This document shows positions 1 to 9,935 of a stretch of 64,000 bases of DNA, in pieces. The position numbers were made by a program, and so were the translations under genes. Within the stretch, counting starts at the first letter, position 1, and every line of letters starts with the position of its first letter. The stretch lies in contig JAUPFV010000002.1 in assembly GCA_036936605.1 (NCBI GenBank), forward strand, positions 253,725,305 through 253,789,304. Direction: 5' to 3'. The notes beneath the pieces were generated by a model that worked only from the letters and a program-made list of their open reading frames with translations, did no database searches and was not told the origin of the DNA. The stretch comes from Limnanthes douglasii subsp. nivea (taxonomy: Eukaryota; Streptophyta; Magnoliopsida; Brassicales; Limnanthaceae).

Positions 1-2381
1 GACTACAGTTGTGATTCCCTACGAGTGACACAAAATGAACAATGCATTCGAACTTGGTTGCAATCGCAATACCCATTTCAGGCATTGTCATCCAATATTT
101 GGGTGATGCTGGTGTCTCGTAGTAGTTTATACTTTCTGCAACCTTCAGGTAATCCTCTTTACCGTTATAAATCTTGCTGTATGTGTCGTAGTTTTCCATT
201 AGCTCATCGTATATTGCCTTCCGAACACCTCGCCAACCTTCTTCATGACCATACAACCCGAATGAAACTGCTCTATATCCACAATGTCCATCTGGCTTAA
301 CATCATTAATACCCGATATAAAAGGGTTGAAGTGAATCGGAAACCAACGCAAAAACCCTTTCGGGTCATGTATTAGTTCTGTGAGTTGATCAATGGACGG
401 TTGTACGATGTTGCTACCTAGCGAGGCAATGGAAGAGGTACGAGTACGAGTACGAGGTACTTTAGGCACATCTGCCCGAATTGTTGATTCACTACCAACT
501 GCTTTACTCTTTTTAACTTTTGTTGGTTTTAAAGACTGCATGACTGCGTCATGACTAGCTTCATCCTCTTTTAGCGGGTACTCCCATCCGCTCATGTCCC
601 GTTTAGTGGATGATGTATCCACCACTAATTTTTTTTTCACATGTGGGCGGCCTCGGTGTTTCTGCTTCTCCAATGGCTCTAGCAATGACGATGTTTCAGG
701 ATAAACAACTTCAAACCATTTCTTGTAAATATGTTGGATACGGCTTTCATCTTTCGTATCCATAACATCGTTAACTAGCTTTAGCAGATCATCTTTGAGA
801 ATTTCCATGGTCGTACGGAATGTACGAGGCATTATTTCTAACCTTGTCCAGTGGATGTGAAAAGCATCTAGAGAGGCAGACATTCCACCTTTACGCCACT
901 TGCGGACCTGGTGATAGCAAGGTATACCATGGGTAGATTTTACAGCGCATATACACTCGCCAGTGTCTTTAACATCCGGCCCATCTTCAATAGCGAGCAT
1001 CTTGGTATCTTCGGCCTTCTCTACTTCAGAGAAAAATAGTTCTAACACCACGTGGGAAACCGTGCCTCGAATCTCATCAAACAGTTTATCCGCGAACTTA
1101 TGCAATGCTATGTAACGACTTTTCTCGAACGACGACCTAATGGCAGCATGTTGGATTTCAACAAGCGAATGAACCCTCCCCCAAAATAACTCGAAGTTTA
1201 ATTTGCTCGTACGTATGTAACGCTTTAGGTTAGAATGAGCACTCTCGACGCGGTTTGTTGTGCAATGTCCCAAATGCATGTTTTTGTTCGTCTTCCAAAC
1301 AACAAATTTGTCCATGTACTTATCGAGCCACGATTTTTCAGTGTATTCAATTGCTTTAGGGTAATCTTTGTACTTCAATAGCATCTCCCGTCTGGCGTGA
1401 TCGAATTCAATCTCTGATTTACTATACGCAATCTTCTGCCAAGCACTAACAAATTCTTTATGATCACTTTTCTCGCGGAAGTGCTTTCTTGTTTGCCCTA
1501 GAACATTTTGGTTAATGTGCTAGCGACATAACATATGCGTTGTCTCTGGGAATACCACTTCTATAGCATTCATCAATGCTAAATCTCTGTCGGTTAGGAT
1601 GACCCGCGGTTCTTCAATTCCATGAACGGAAATCAACGATTTCAAACACTTTAATACCCATTTGAAGTTGTTTAACTTCTCACCCGACATGAAAGCAAAT
1701 GCCGCACAGAAAGTCAATCCAGTACACGTCACATCCACTATCTCGAAAAATGGCATACCATATCGTATCACTTTATATGTACTATCCATAATCAAAACTA
1801 TCGGAAATGTGCGCAAAAGGTCAACACTGACAGGATGGGCAAAAAACAAATCTGTAATGATTTGTCCATCGTCTTCACCAGATTTATGCCATTCATAATA
1901 ATTGTGTGACTTAAGCTCACCCCACAAGAACTGAAGTTGTGACCTACCCGCCTTCTTTAGAACCCGATTTTTCTGTCGTGCATTGTAGATTGTTCGCATG
2001 GTAGAAACATTATCTTCGTTCAATTTCTTCACACCATTCAGTATATCTCTGGGGTTAGTACCAATGAAGGTCGCTCGTTCAACATACTCCATCTCTTCAT
2101 CATTCAAGCGGCCAGCAAAAGAATGACCATCTAGATGTATAGAAGTGTCATGGTTATGAGTACCACATTTTACTTCTAACTTCCATTGATCTGGGGCAAC
2201 CATTAACCCGAGAAGCTGAAATGGGCAGTCAATCTTTTTCGTTCCTGTAGACTTCCGTTTGCGGTCTTTTTCTGCAACCCTTGGAATATATTTCCCCCCC
2301 CCCCTCTAACACTGGAAATAAACTCTCGGACTTTTTCTGTTGTTTACTTTATCGCGCCGACTTATGTTGATAACCATACCA
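1..2381 (-). pseudogene. MULE transposase fused to OTU protease domain, copy A (partial)
   Basis: This transposase cuts and rejoins element ends in the nucleus. From high to low coordinates it shows a FAR1/WRKY-GCM1-like zinc cluster (DCPF then HNHD, about 2250-2140), a MULE DDE catalytic domain (LIMDSTYK near 1785, TDRDLALMNA near 1595, then the VESAHSN region near 1250), a SWIM zinc finger (CICA...CYH, about 960-910), an AT-hook-like HRGRP near 650, and an OTU domain (DGHCGYRA near 290-270). The frame is open from 1519 to base 1. It is broken at TAG 1520-1522, where copy B has tryptophan, and by a further stop and an 11-C run near 2294-2304. The OTU catalytic histidine is outside the window. 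The N-terminal exon is deleted. Domain identity is firm; activity is unlikely because of the stops. Confidence 0.85.
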
Positions 2382-2384
2382 TAA

Positions 2385-2454
2385 AGTCAATCGAAAGTCA
2401 ACTGTTGTTTTTGGGTATACTTAAACCCGTTTTGGGTATATATAGCCATACCCC
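2385..2454 (-). repeat. MULE terminal inverted repeat, copy A
   Basis: The first roughly 70 bases of the element read on the minus strand. They match 40495-40565 of copy B with few changes. The repeat carries paired TATACCC and GGGTATA-type motifs. Similarity to copy B stops near the GACTTT word and resumes about 700 bases further in, marking an internal deletion in this copy. Confidence 0.75.
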
Positions 2455-2529
2455 TATATCTTTCTATTGTCAATACTACGCTTACTTATTTTGTGTGTCT
2501 TTTTCTTATTTGACACATGAAGCTCCACG

Positions 2530-3745
2530 AGTGTGTCACCCTCTTCAAAATTAGTAGTGATTGTAGCTAACAGAGATTCATCAAATGTGGCTGGCAAAGA
2601 CTCATCGGGCTACAATTCAGTTGCAATTTTAAATGTGTACTTCTTTGAACCTTGCTTATTTTTATTGCCTCTTATAACTCAATGGTTGGGGACTATGGTC
2701 CTTGTTGGAAGAAACACATTTTCATTTACAGCTTCAGTTCTCTTCAATATGGTTGATGCCTAATGAGGAGTAGTCAATTGCACCAACGTTAGATCCCGTT
2801 AGGAGTTGGTCCTCCATAGGTGGCTCTAAACCAAGTTGTTTGGAGTAAGGAACTGATAGAAATCGTTGGACCAATTCTCCTTGACCCATTGATGCATATT
2901 TTTAAAAGTAACTTTGGCATCCTTTAGATGATGTAGATAATATTTTGGTATATTTTCAAAAGAAAAATGAAATATACGTTAAGTATAATAAAAGTAAGCA
3001 ACATTATAAGCTTAAGCACTACTTGTGTTCTTCCAAAACTCGTTGAGCTGACTTTGATTACCCTTTGAGGAGATTTTCTTCCCATTCTTCCAACAACCAC
3101 TGAAGAAGAGAAATTGCATCTTCCATAGTCTGTAATCTTCGAACATATCATCCACGACCTTAGACTGATCGCCCATATTTTAAAAGTAAAAAAGGATCTG
3201 ATAATTTCTGGAAAACCCAACGATGAGAGCAAATTTCTCTATTGGCATCCAAATTTTTGATAACATAGATGCAATGATACATGAAATCAGTTTAAACCAA
3301 GCATTCAGACTGGCTTGGTTTGGGCATAGTCCCATCAAGTTTAAGTAATTAAAAATATATGGATTCGAAGGAAACCAGAGACCCTAGTTTGGCACATCCG
3401 GATACACAACTAGCTCATTTAGACCATAGTTCACTGGGGTCTCTCTTTCTGTGAGTAGACTAACTTGTACCTATTCCAGGAATTCCCATATTTCTCGCAT
3501 ATGGCCTCTATTTTACTATCTTCAAAATAATTGTAAGAGATTTGGTCAAGGGCCAAACGATATTTAGAGCTGGCCTTTAGAAAATTAGTCCCTACGTGTC
3601 CGACCACATCTTCTGTTTCAGTGACCTTAGCTTTGCCATTTTTACCATCTTTGCCTTTTGAAGTTCTCTTCTTAACCAACTTCAAAGTATTGACATTCTC
3701 ACCGGATTGACCAAATATCTCTATGGGAGATTCCTCACTCAAATT
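2530..3745 (-). pseudogene. Remnant of gypsy accessory ORF (putative gypsy-type transposon protein)
   Basis: The minus strand holds broken coding sequence. An open stretch at 3742-3431 is rich in lysine and begins MSEESPIEIFG. After a stop, the same region continues with VVYPDVPN, GLWFPSNPY and NYLNLMGLCPNQ near 3400-3280, then DDMFEDYRLWKMQFLFFSG near 3150-3100. This order resembles the N-terminal half of the plant 'putative gypsy type transposon' proteins (PF04195-like) and parallels the antisense ORF at 9936-12824, which has KWKQRFFFIS at the equivalent place. No LTRs were found around it. Family assignment rests on remembered motifs and is tentative. Confidence 0.4.
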
Positions 3746-5214
3746 TTTTTGATGTCATCCCCCAACTCCCTTGGATTAGATCTAAAGGCTCTATATGTTG
3801 AGAAATAATATTTCTCTACATGTTCGGTTGTTGTGAGAAATTCGAATTTGACCCATAAGGTTTGACATGTTGAGAGATGGTATTCTCCCATGTTTGGTTG
3901 TTGTAAGGGAGGATTGATACAAGGTTAGTTTTATAGAATGGAATCCTGGTCTCCGTAAGATGGGTTTGGATGACCTGTAACGCGTTTGACCAAGCCTAGA
4001 GGTGATTTATCTGCCGTATCAAAGCTTATTTCTTTGAAGGTGAAAGGACGTATGCGATTAGTGGCCCCTTGAGAGAGTGTTGGATTACCTAAATGACTTT
4101 GCGAGGTGAATGATTAAGCGGTGGAAAATGGTGGGAGCAACCTTGCAGCTAATCATGAATTCTTCTTCTCCTCCATTCTATCAGACATACGCATCCAGCC
4201 GTTAAAATTATTCTAGCAGTGAACATACAAACATCAAAGTATCATGGGAGATAGAATTCACGATGTTGAAAGTGGTGGAGGATAGAAGAATGTTACCAAT
4301 GATTAACTTGATGATGATGATGATGATGAGGCGCATCTTCTCTATATACAAGTGAATTTTATCACTCGAAAAATTACTATACTGAGAGAATGAGTGGGGA
4401 CTTATATAAGGGAGTATAGAAGACTATTAGCTTTACCTCTAAAGAAGTGGAAAAGTCACCAACGGCTATAATCCCTAGGGGAATGGAAGAGTTTTTAACT
4501 GTTGACATAACTCACCTATGGAAGAGCAAGATCGTGGGTTTAATGAAGTGATAACTCTGTCCCACAATGCATCCGGTTAATAGTTGTGAACGTAATCCTT
4601 AATTTATTTGCGTCCGGTTAATAGCATATAAATTAAGCAATATATATTTGCGTCCGGCCTAATGAAGTGATAACTCTAAGATGTCTGTTGCACGGAAGAC
4701 TTCCTAAAATATATATTTGGTATGTTTTATTTTGATGCATCCAACACGTGTCTCAAAGTTGGTATAACCTATATAGTTCAAAAGACCACCGACAACAAGC
4801 TTGTTAATTCCATTTTTAGATATATTACTCAAAAGTTTGTGGCATATAAATGTTGAATTATCATAAATAATTTTTTTAGAAACATCGTAACAAGATGGTA
4901 AAATGGTAGTATAATTAACTTTATATGAATTATCAATAATATATAGTACATTTATACCAATATAACAATTTTCATATGATTATTTAAATTCTTCTTTGTC
5001 AAAAAAACAAACATAACCAACTTTGTCTAATAAAAACAATTACAAATTAAGTTCTTCTAAAGTAAGTTACAAATAAGACATTATCTAATAATAAAATATG
5101 TTCATTAGGTAAAGTCAACTTATGACTACATATGGAAACTAGACCCCTCAGTAGTATAAAATGGAATCTCCACGTCACAAACATAAGTCTAGGTTGTCGT
5201 ATATGCTCACCACG
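3746..5214. other. Non-coding stretch, GAT microsatellite
   Basis: No supported gene. A short GAT trinucleotide run lies near 4308-4330. The rest is low-complexity, AT-rich sequence. Confidence 0.5.
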
Positions 5215-5219
5215 TATAC

Positions 5220-5876
5220 TGTTATGGTGGCGACCAAAGTCCCACATCCCATATCGGTTAAACATGGGAAAGATTAGTGGTATATAAGTAAGAATATACC
5301 TCAACTACCATATTCCTAACATGTGGTATCAGAGCGTCAGGCCCAGACGGAACGCGATGGTGGTAATATTCTCGGAGGTCGAACATGATGAACCAGTAGC
5401 CATGCTCAAGGTGAATGATCTACTTTATATATCCTAGTTCGGAGCGTCCATGACTCATCAAGCGGTGATACTTGATTGGAGTGGATAGTGGAGCTAAGGA
5501 ACAAGCATAGGATGGTCGAGTGAGTAGATAGATCCGCTGTAAAAGCTCTATTGCTCAGGTGGAGCAACTTTTGATTAGAATGAGTGGACGAAAGTCAGTT
5601 GAGAGGAGGCTAAGTGGTACTTTGTTCGAGAGGAGGATTTGTTATGGTGGCGACCAAAGTCCCACATCCCACATCGGTTAAACATGGAAAGGATCAGTGG
5701 TATATAAGTAAGAACATACCTCAACTAGTATGAGGCTTTTTGGTAGTGGACCAAATGCAAAGTCGTGAGGACCTTCGAGTGCCAAAGCGGACAATACCAT
5801 ACTAGTATTGAGATCGTGTTGTCCGTACTTATATACGGAGGCGAAATATACGGACCGAACTCCCATATTCCTAACA
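5220..5876 (+). mobile_element. TRIM retrotransposon (miniature LTR element)
   Basis: This non-coding element has two LTRs (5220-5321 and 5640-5876) that start TGTTATGG and end CCTAACA. A primer-binding site TGGTATCAGAGC (initiator Met tRNA) lies at 5324-5335, a purine tract GAGAGGAGGA just before the 3' LTR, and perfect 5-base target duplications TATAC at 5215-5219 and 5877-5881. The 5' LTR is 102 bases against 237 for the 3' LTR and lacks the middle, so it suffered an internal deletion after insertion. The internal 310 bases have no ORF and match 24747-25055 closely. It must have moved with proteins from another element. Confidence 0.9.
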
Positions 5877-5881
5877 TATAC

Positions 5882-6631
5882 ATTTACACTAATATTAGAT
5901 AGGAGCAACTTCTGAACTAATACTGCTGAACTAATACCATAATTGAAGTTAACTTTCTTAACTAGGTTTTCTGGACCTTCCAATTATTATTCATGTTATA
6001 TGGATCTTAAATTTTACTTATATATATTAAAATTTTATAACCCAATACCAAACTATCAGGTCAATAATTATTTAGATACCAATTTTACAGCAATTATTAT
6101 TCATGTTATATGGATCTTAAACAAACACTTTTATTTATTTAAAATATATCAAGTTTAACTTTTACATAATTTCAAAATATAACGGAAGATAATTTACAAT
6201 ATATATTACAAAACTAACTCGTCTTTCTTTTACTTTTCTTTATTTTTATCTCATGAAAAATGTTATATTGTTGGATAAGAGTATAGTTTAATACAAATTA
6301 TATATCATAGTACTTTATTTTTACATAATTTAATTCATAAAAAAATGCAATATCTTATAGCATAATTTAATGTATTTATCTTTATTAGTTGTGAACATAA
6401 TCTTTAAAATATTTTTTATTCTTCAATTTACTTGCCATATTTTCCTAGATACATGCTTAATTTTTATGGTTACGACACACTTAATTATTTTTAAATTGGA
6501 CAACTTCAACATGCATATATCACTACACTTTCATAACATGGTATAGTAGTGCACTAACCATATAATATAGCAATCTCGACCTTTCACTAATATGGACATG
6601 AAGTACGAGTAAATATTTATAGGCTAATTAT
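5882..6631. other. AT-rich intergenic stretch
   Basis: No gene or recognised element. It contains a direct repeat of about 26 bases (TTATTATTCATGTTATATGG core) at about 5982 and 6092. Confidence 0.5.
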
Positions 6632-6642
6632 GATACCTTATT

Positions 6643-6941
6643 TTTTTATTTTTTTCAGAGAGAAGTCGCAGGCGCTATTCAGAGTGCAATGAGTACGCAC
6701 AGGGTAAACCCTCATCTGACGCAATAGCCTGCAAACCAACGCTAGAAGGTAAACCACGCAAGGTGACAGGCTCAACCGAAAAAGCGTATGTAGAGGGACT
6801 CGAACTCATGATCTTTGGTCACAAGCATGCGTTACTCAACCAACTCGACTACCCCCTTAGGGGCTCTAAAGGGGTATGCAACACGAGGACTTCCCAGGAG
6901 GTCACCGATCCTAGTACTACTCTCGCCCGAGAACGCTATGA
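6643..6941 (-). mobile_element. SINE with 5S rRNA head, chimeric retroposon
   Basis: Read on the minus strand, this insertion starts with 5S rRNA sequence (6937-6871), passes to a tRNA-like segment with A box TAGTCGAGTTGG (near 6852) and B box AGTTCGAGTCC (near 6800), continues with a SINE-like body and ends in an A-rich tail (6656-6643). An 11-base target duplication GATACCTTATT flanks the whole composite at 6632-6642 and 6942-6952, so 5S and SINE parts inserted as one unit. The tRNA-like part does not fold as an intact tRNA gene. The structure fits target-primed reverse transcription with a template jump. Confidence 0.75.
6871..6937 (-). pseudogene. 5S rRNA 3'-half fragment
   Basis: The minus strand matches the last roughly 62 bases of plant 5S rRNA, including GGGCGAGAGTAGTACTAGG, CCTCCTGGGAAG and the terminal CTCGTGTTGC, with only a few differences. 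The 5' half is absent, and it sits inside the retroposon described at 6643-6941, so it is not a functional rRNA gene. Confidence 0.85.
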
Positions 6942-6952
6942 GATACCTTATT

Positions 6953-9437
6953 GTTTTTAATAGACAAGGATTCTAAATATTCATAGTCATGATACAGTTC
7001 TGAAAGTCTCCCACATAATCAATTTTAATGTGCATATACCACCAAATAATTTTACAACATGGTAAATTAGTGCAATAACCATATAATATACTAAAAATTG
7101 AAGTATGAATATTTACAATGGATTCGAGTTCGCTAATTTTGTAATGAAACTTAATCATACATTTCAAATTTCGTTTGATCCAAATTTATTAGTAGAATAT
7201 GCAATTATCAATCAAATATTAGCACCAAATTTATTATACAATTATCGTACCTATAAATTTAGAATATAAATATAGCAACCTACTTAATATAAACTTTATA
7301 TATTAATGTTAAAGTTATACATACTTATAATGAATATATTTTTTAAACTTTTTATAGAATATGTATCAAAATCGATATTTTAATGATCATATTTATATTA
7401 ATTTAAAAGTTGACTTCTCATGATGTACATAAAATATTTCAAAATATCCATGAGATACATCAAGATTTTCATAAAATCATCAAAAGTTTCTCCAAAATCC
7501 AACTTTCGTTGATGATTTCAACCTAAAAATCATCTCTCACAAAGATGAAAAATATTGGATCTCTTAAAAACCATAATTCAGGAGTAAATTTAATTCATCG
7601 AGAAACAATGGATGATTACTTGAACCTGGTGAAACCGCCCCCTCCTTCATTGGTGTTGTTTTCCCCTATTTGATTTCCCTCTTCTTGTTTTTATTCAATA
7701 TTATAATAGAAAATCCATATATTTTGTTTTATATTCACTTATCAATGCTTGATTTTTTATTATGGCCTTTTAGTTGCAAACAATTATTTAATTTTAGTAA
7801 TTAGTTGTATGAGGTTAGTAACCATTAGAGATAAATATGAAACTCTGGCTTCTTAGTGTAATAAGGATATCAGAAAGCTTAATAGAGTTGAGATTTCACT
7901 CTTCTTGGTATATTAATATAATACATGATATTAGATTCATTGTATTACATGTTATTCAATAAGCTTGTTTAAAATGAATTTTTGAGGATTAATTTTTAAA
8001 AATTCATGTATTTTATGATGAGGTTTATGTTAAAGCCACTTGGCGATCTTCACATTGATTGATTGCAACAGTATACTTCATATATTTACTTTATCTTTAA
8101 TTTTAATCATTTGATAATTTTTTGCATGTTTGTTCGAAAATTTGAGAAAGTCATTCACACGATTGTCTATGTCAGATCTGCTCAATCATAAAACAGATGA
8201 GTAGTTTGTGAAAAAATGCCTTATTTCGATAGCAGAGGTCTCGTATACAATTTCAGTGAATTGTATGTAGTTTATTGTGTTTGTTTTTTAAATTTTATGT
8301 CGATTTAGTTGAAATATATATAAAAAAATTGACCTAGTTGTTATTTTTGAATTAATGTTAATGTTAAAGTGATCAAATTTAGATTCTATTATTGTCCAAT
8401 AGAATAGGTTATGTATATATTTGTGCACCTATTTGTTTGTGGTTGCAAATTATAATTTTAAACCACCAAAATTTGAATATGAAGTTCTTATCTATTTGTT
8501 CTTTGCATATCTAAGGAACAAATTTAAGATCCAAACTATATATTTTAGTTTGTTCACCTAAGTTTTGGTATCCGGCTATGAATTTATAAATTGTTGTCAG
8601 TAACATTGTGTGGTTTAAACTAAATTAAGGTAATTATTTATGTGGATCTGATTGTCTTGATTGTTGATGATCTCAATAATTAAGGTATTTCGTGTTCAGG
8701 TCCTTGTCAGAAGAATAATTGAACTGTATGACAAATATATGACTTACATGACCAATTTTGTTTCTGAAATATAGATTATTTGAAAAACTATTAGATCTTG
8801 AGACTATAATACTATTTTAGAGTTTTTTGTCGACTCTAAAATTCTTGTTTTTTTTATCATTAATACACTTAAGAAATATTTTGAGATATCTTGCAATAAA
8901 ATTGTTGTAAGTAGCTCCAGTGCAAAAATATTAACAATATTATATGATAATATACTTACAAAAATGATAGTGAGAAGTTGAGTGATGAAACCATCGAATA
9001 AATACTTATAATGATACATTGTTGATCTGTTAATTATGTTTGCTTTGTACTTTTCTTTATATATATACTCATGTTAATATTTCTAAACATGGTTACACAT
9101 TGCAGGTTGTGTCGTCATCATTGTCATTGATAATATCGATTGTGTCATCGTTTTACTTAATGGACTATGAAACATTGAGTGAATAATATACAACTTTATG
9201 TTCGTTTCTTTTTATAGTGCTTCGTGCATGCAATATAATTGTATTATTTACACAGTAATGGATGTTAATTCCATTTTGTTAAAAAAATTATGATGGTTGA
9301 TATTCATTAGATTTGATGTTTTATCAATTGAATCGTAAAATATATATTAGTGTAGTGTTGATAATATAGTTTGAGAATGACCATACATTCGCCAATTTAT
9401 TTCGGAGAGATTTTTTCACTAAAAAAGAATTATATCA
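6953..9437. other. AT-rich intergenic stretch without recognised features
   Basis: About 2.5 kb of strongly AT-rich sequence. Short open frames occur but none has composition or motifs that support a gene. Confidence 0.5.
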
Positions 9438-9480
9438 TGAATAACAATATTATATTATAAATAACAATATTAGCACTATT
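9438..9480 (+). repeat. Left arm of inverted repeat around gypsy element
   Basis: This 43-base segment is the imperfect reverse complement of 18814-18856 (shared core GAATAACAA...ATTATATTAT.AATAAC). The gypsy element lies between the arms, which suggests insertion into an older fold-back sequence or MITE. Confidence 0.55.
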
Positions 9481-9559
9481 AAAATGTCATGAGTAATCAC
9501 GATAGTTTTAATAGTTTGAAACGTTATTTAGAGAATAGTTTTTATAGTAAAGAGAAGTT

Positions 9560-9840
9560 TGGAAGAGTATATTCTAGAGAGAAATATGTCTAATGTATTA
9601 ATCTGTAAAAAATAAATCATCATTCCCAATGAGAGGAGGTGTATTTTTATAATGTATTTAATAGGTCTCATACGTCTAACAAATGACTAATTATGGTCAT
9701 TTCCCCAAAATTACAATTACTTACAAAAATATTCGTTTTAGTACACTATTGTCATATATCTCCTATAAAGTTTCTTTACAACAAATTACTCTTTTATTAT
9801 TCTTATCTTGTTTTCCACTCCTATGATTTTTTCCTTATCA
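9560..9840 (-). repeat. Gypsy 3' LTR
   Basis: About 280 bases, diverged but collinear with 18538-18808. Shared blocks include ATTCCCAATGAGAGGA and GTCTAACAAATGACTAATT. The 3' LTR is on the left because the element reads on the minus strand. Confidence 0.85.
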
Positions 9841-9935
9841 ATAACCCCCTCCCCCAATAATTGTGAAGATGTTCGAACGAAGACTATAGTTTGCCAACAC
9901 TTCGATTTATCTGACCTGCTTTTCTCATCGGACTT

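Larger units (their letters stand above)
1..2454 (-). mobile_element. Mutator-like element (MULE) copy A, cut by window start
   Basis: The outer terminus at 2385-2454, read on the minus strand, matches the left terminal repeat of the second copy at 40495-40560. Both begin GGGTATG, run through CTATATATACCC and reach AAGTATA about 30 bases in. The transposase gene lies inside and reads away from this terminus. Compared with copy B, about 700 bases between the terminus and the zinc-cluster coding region are missing, including the first exon and promoter. The other terminus lies outside the window, so total length and target duplication are unknown. Confidence 0.8.

Noticed and set aside
25..300. 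Open frame on the plus strand (91 codons)
   Set aside because: It lies opposite the OTU domain of MULE copy A, whose minus-strand frame is open and carries recognisable motifs. A matching shadow appears opposite copy B at 43351-43542.
6790..6856. Possible tRNA gene on the minus strand
   Set aside because: A and B boxes are present, but the acceptor and anticodon arms do not pair convincingly and the segment is inside a retroposon with target duplications. It is a SINE promoter.
6871..6937. Possible functional 5S rRNA gene or Cassandra LTR
   Set aside because: Only the 3' half is present and no Cassandra-type LTR or primer site surrounds it. The target duplication encloses it with the SINE.
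8804..9019. Hydrophobic minus-strand open frame
   Set aside because: Composition follows the AT-rich background and there is no supporting signal.
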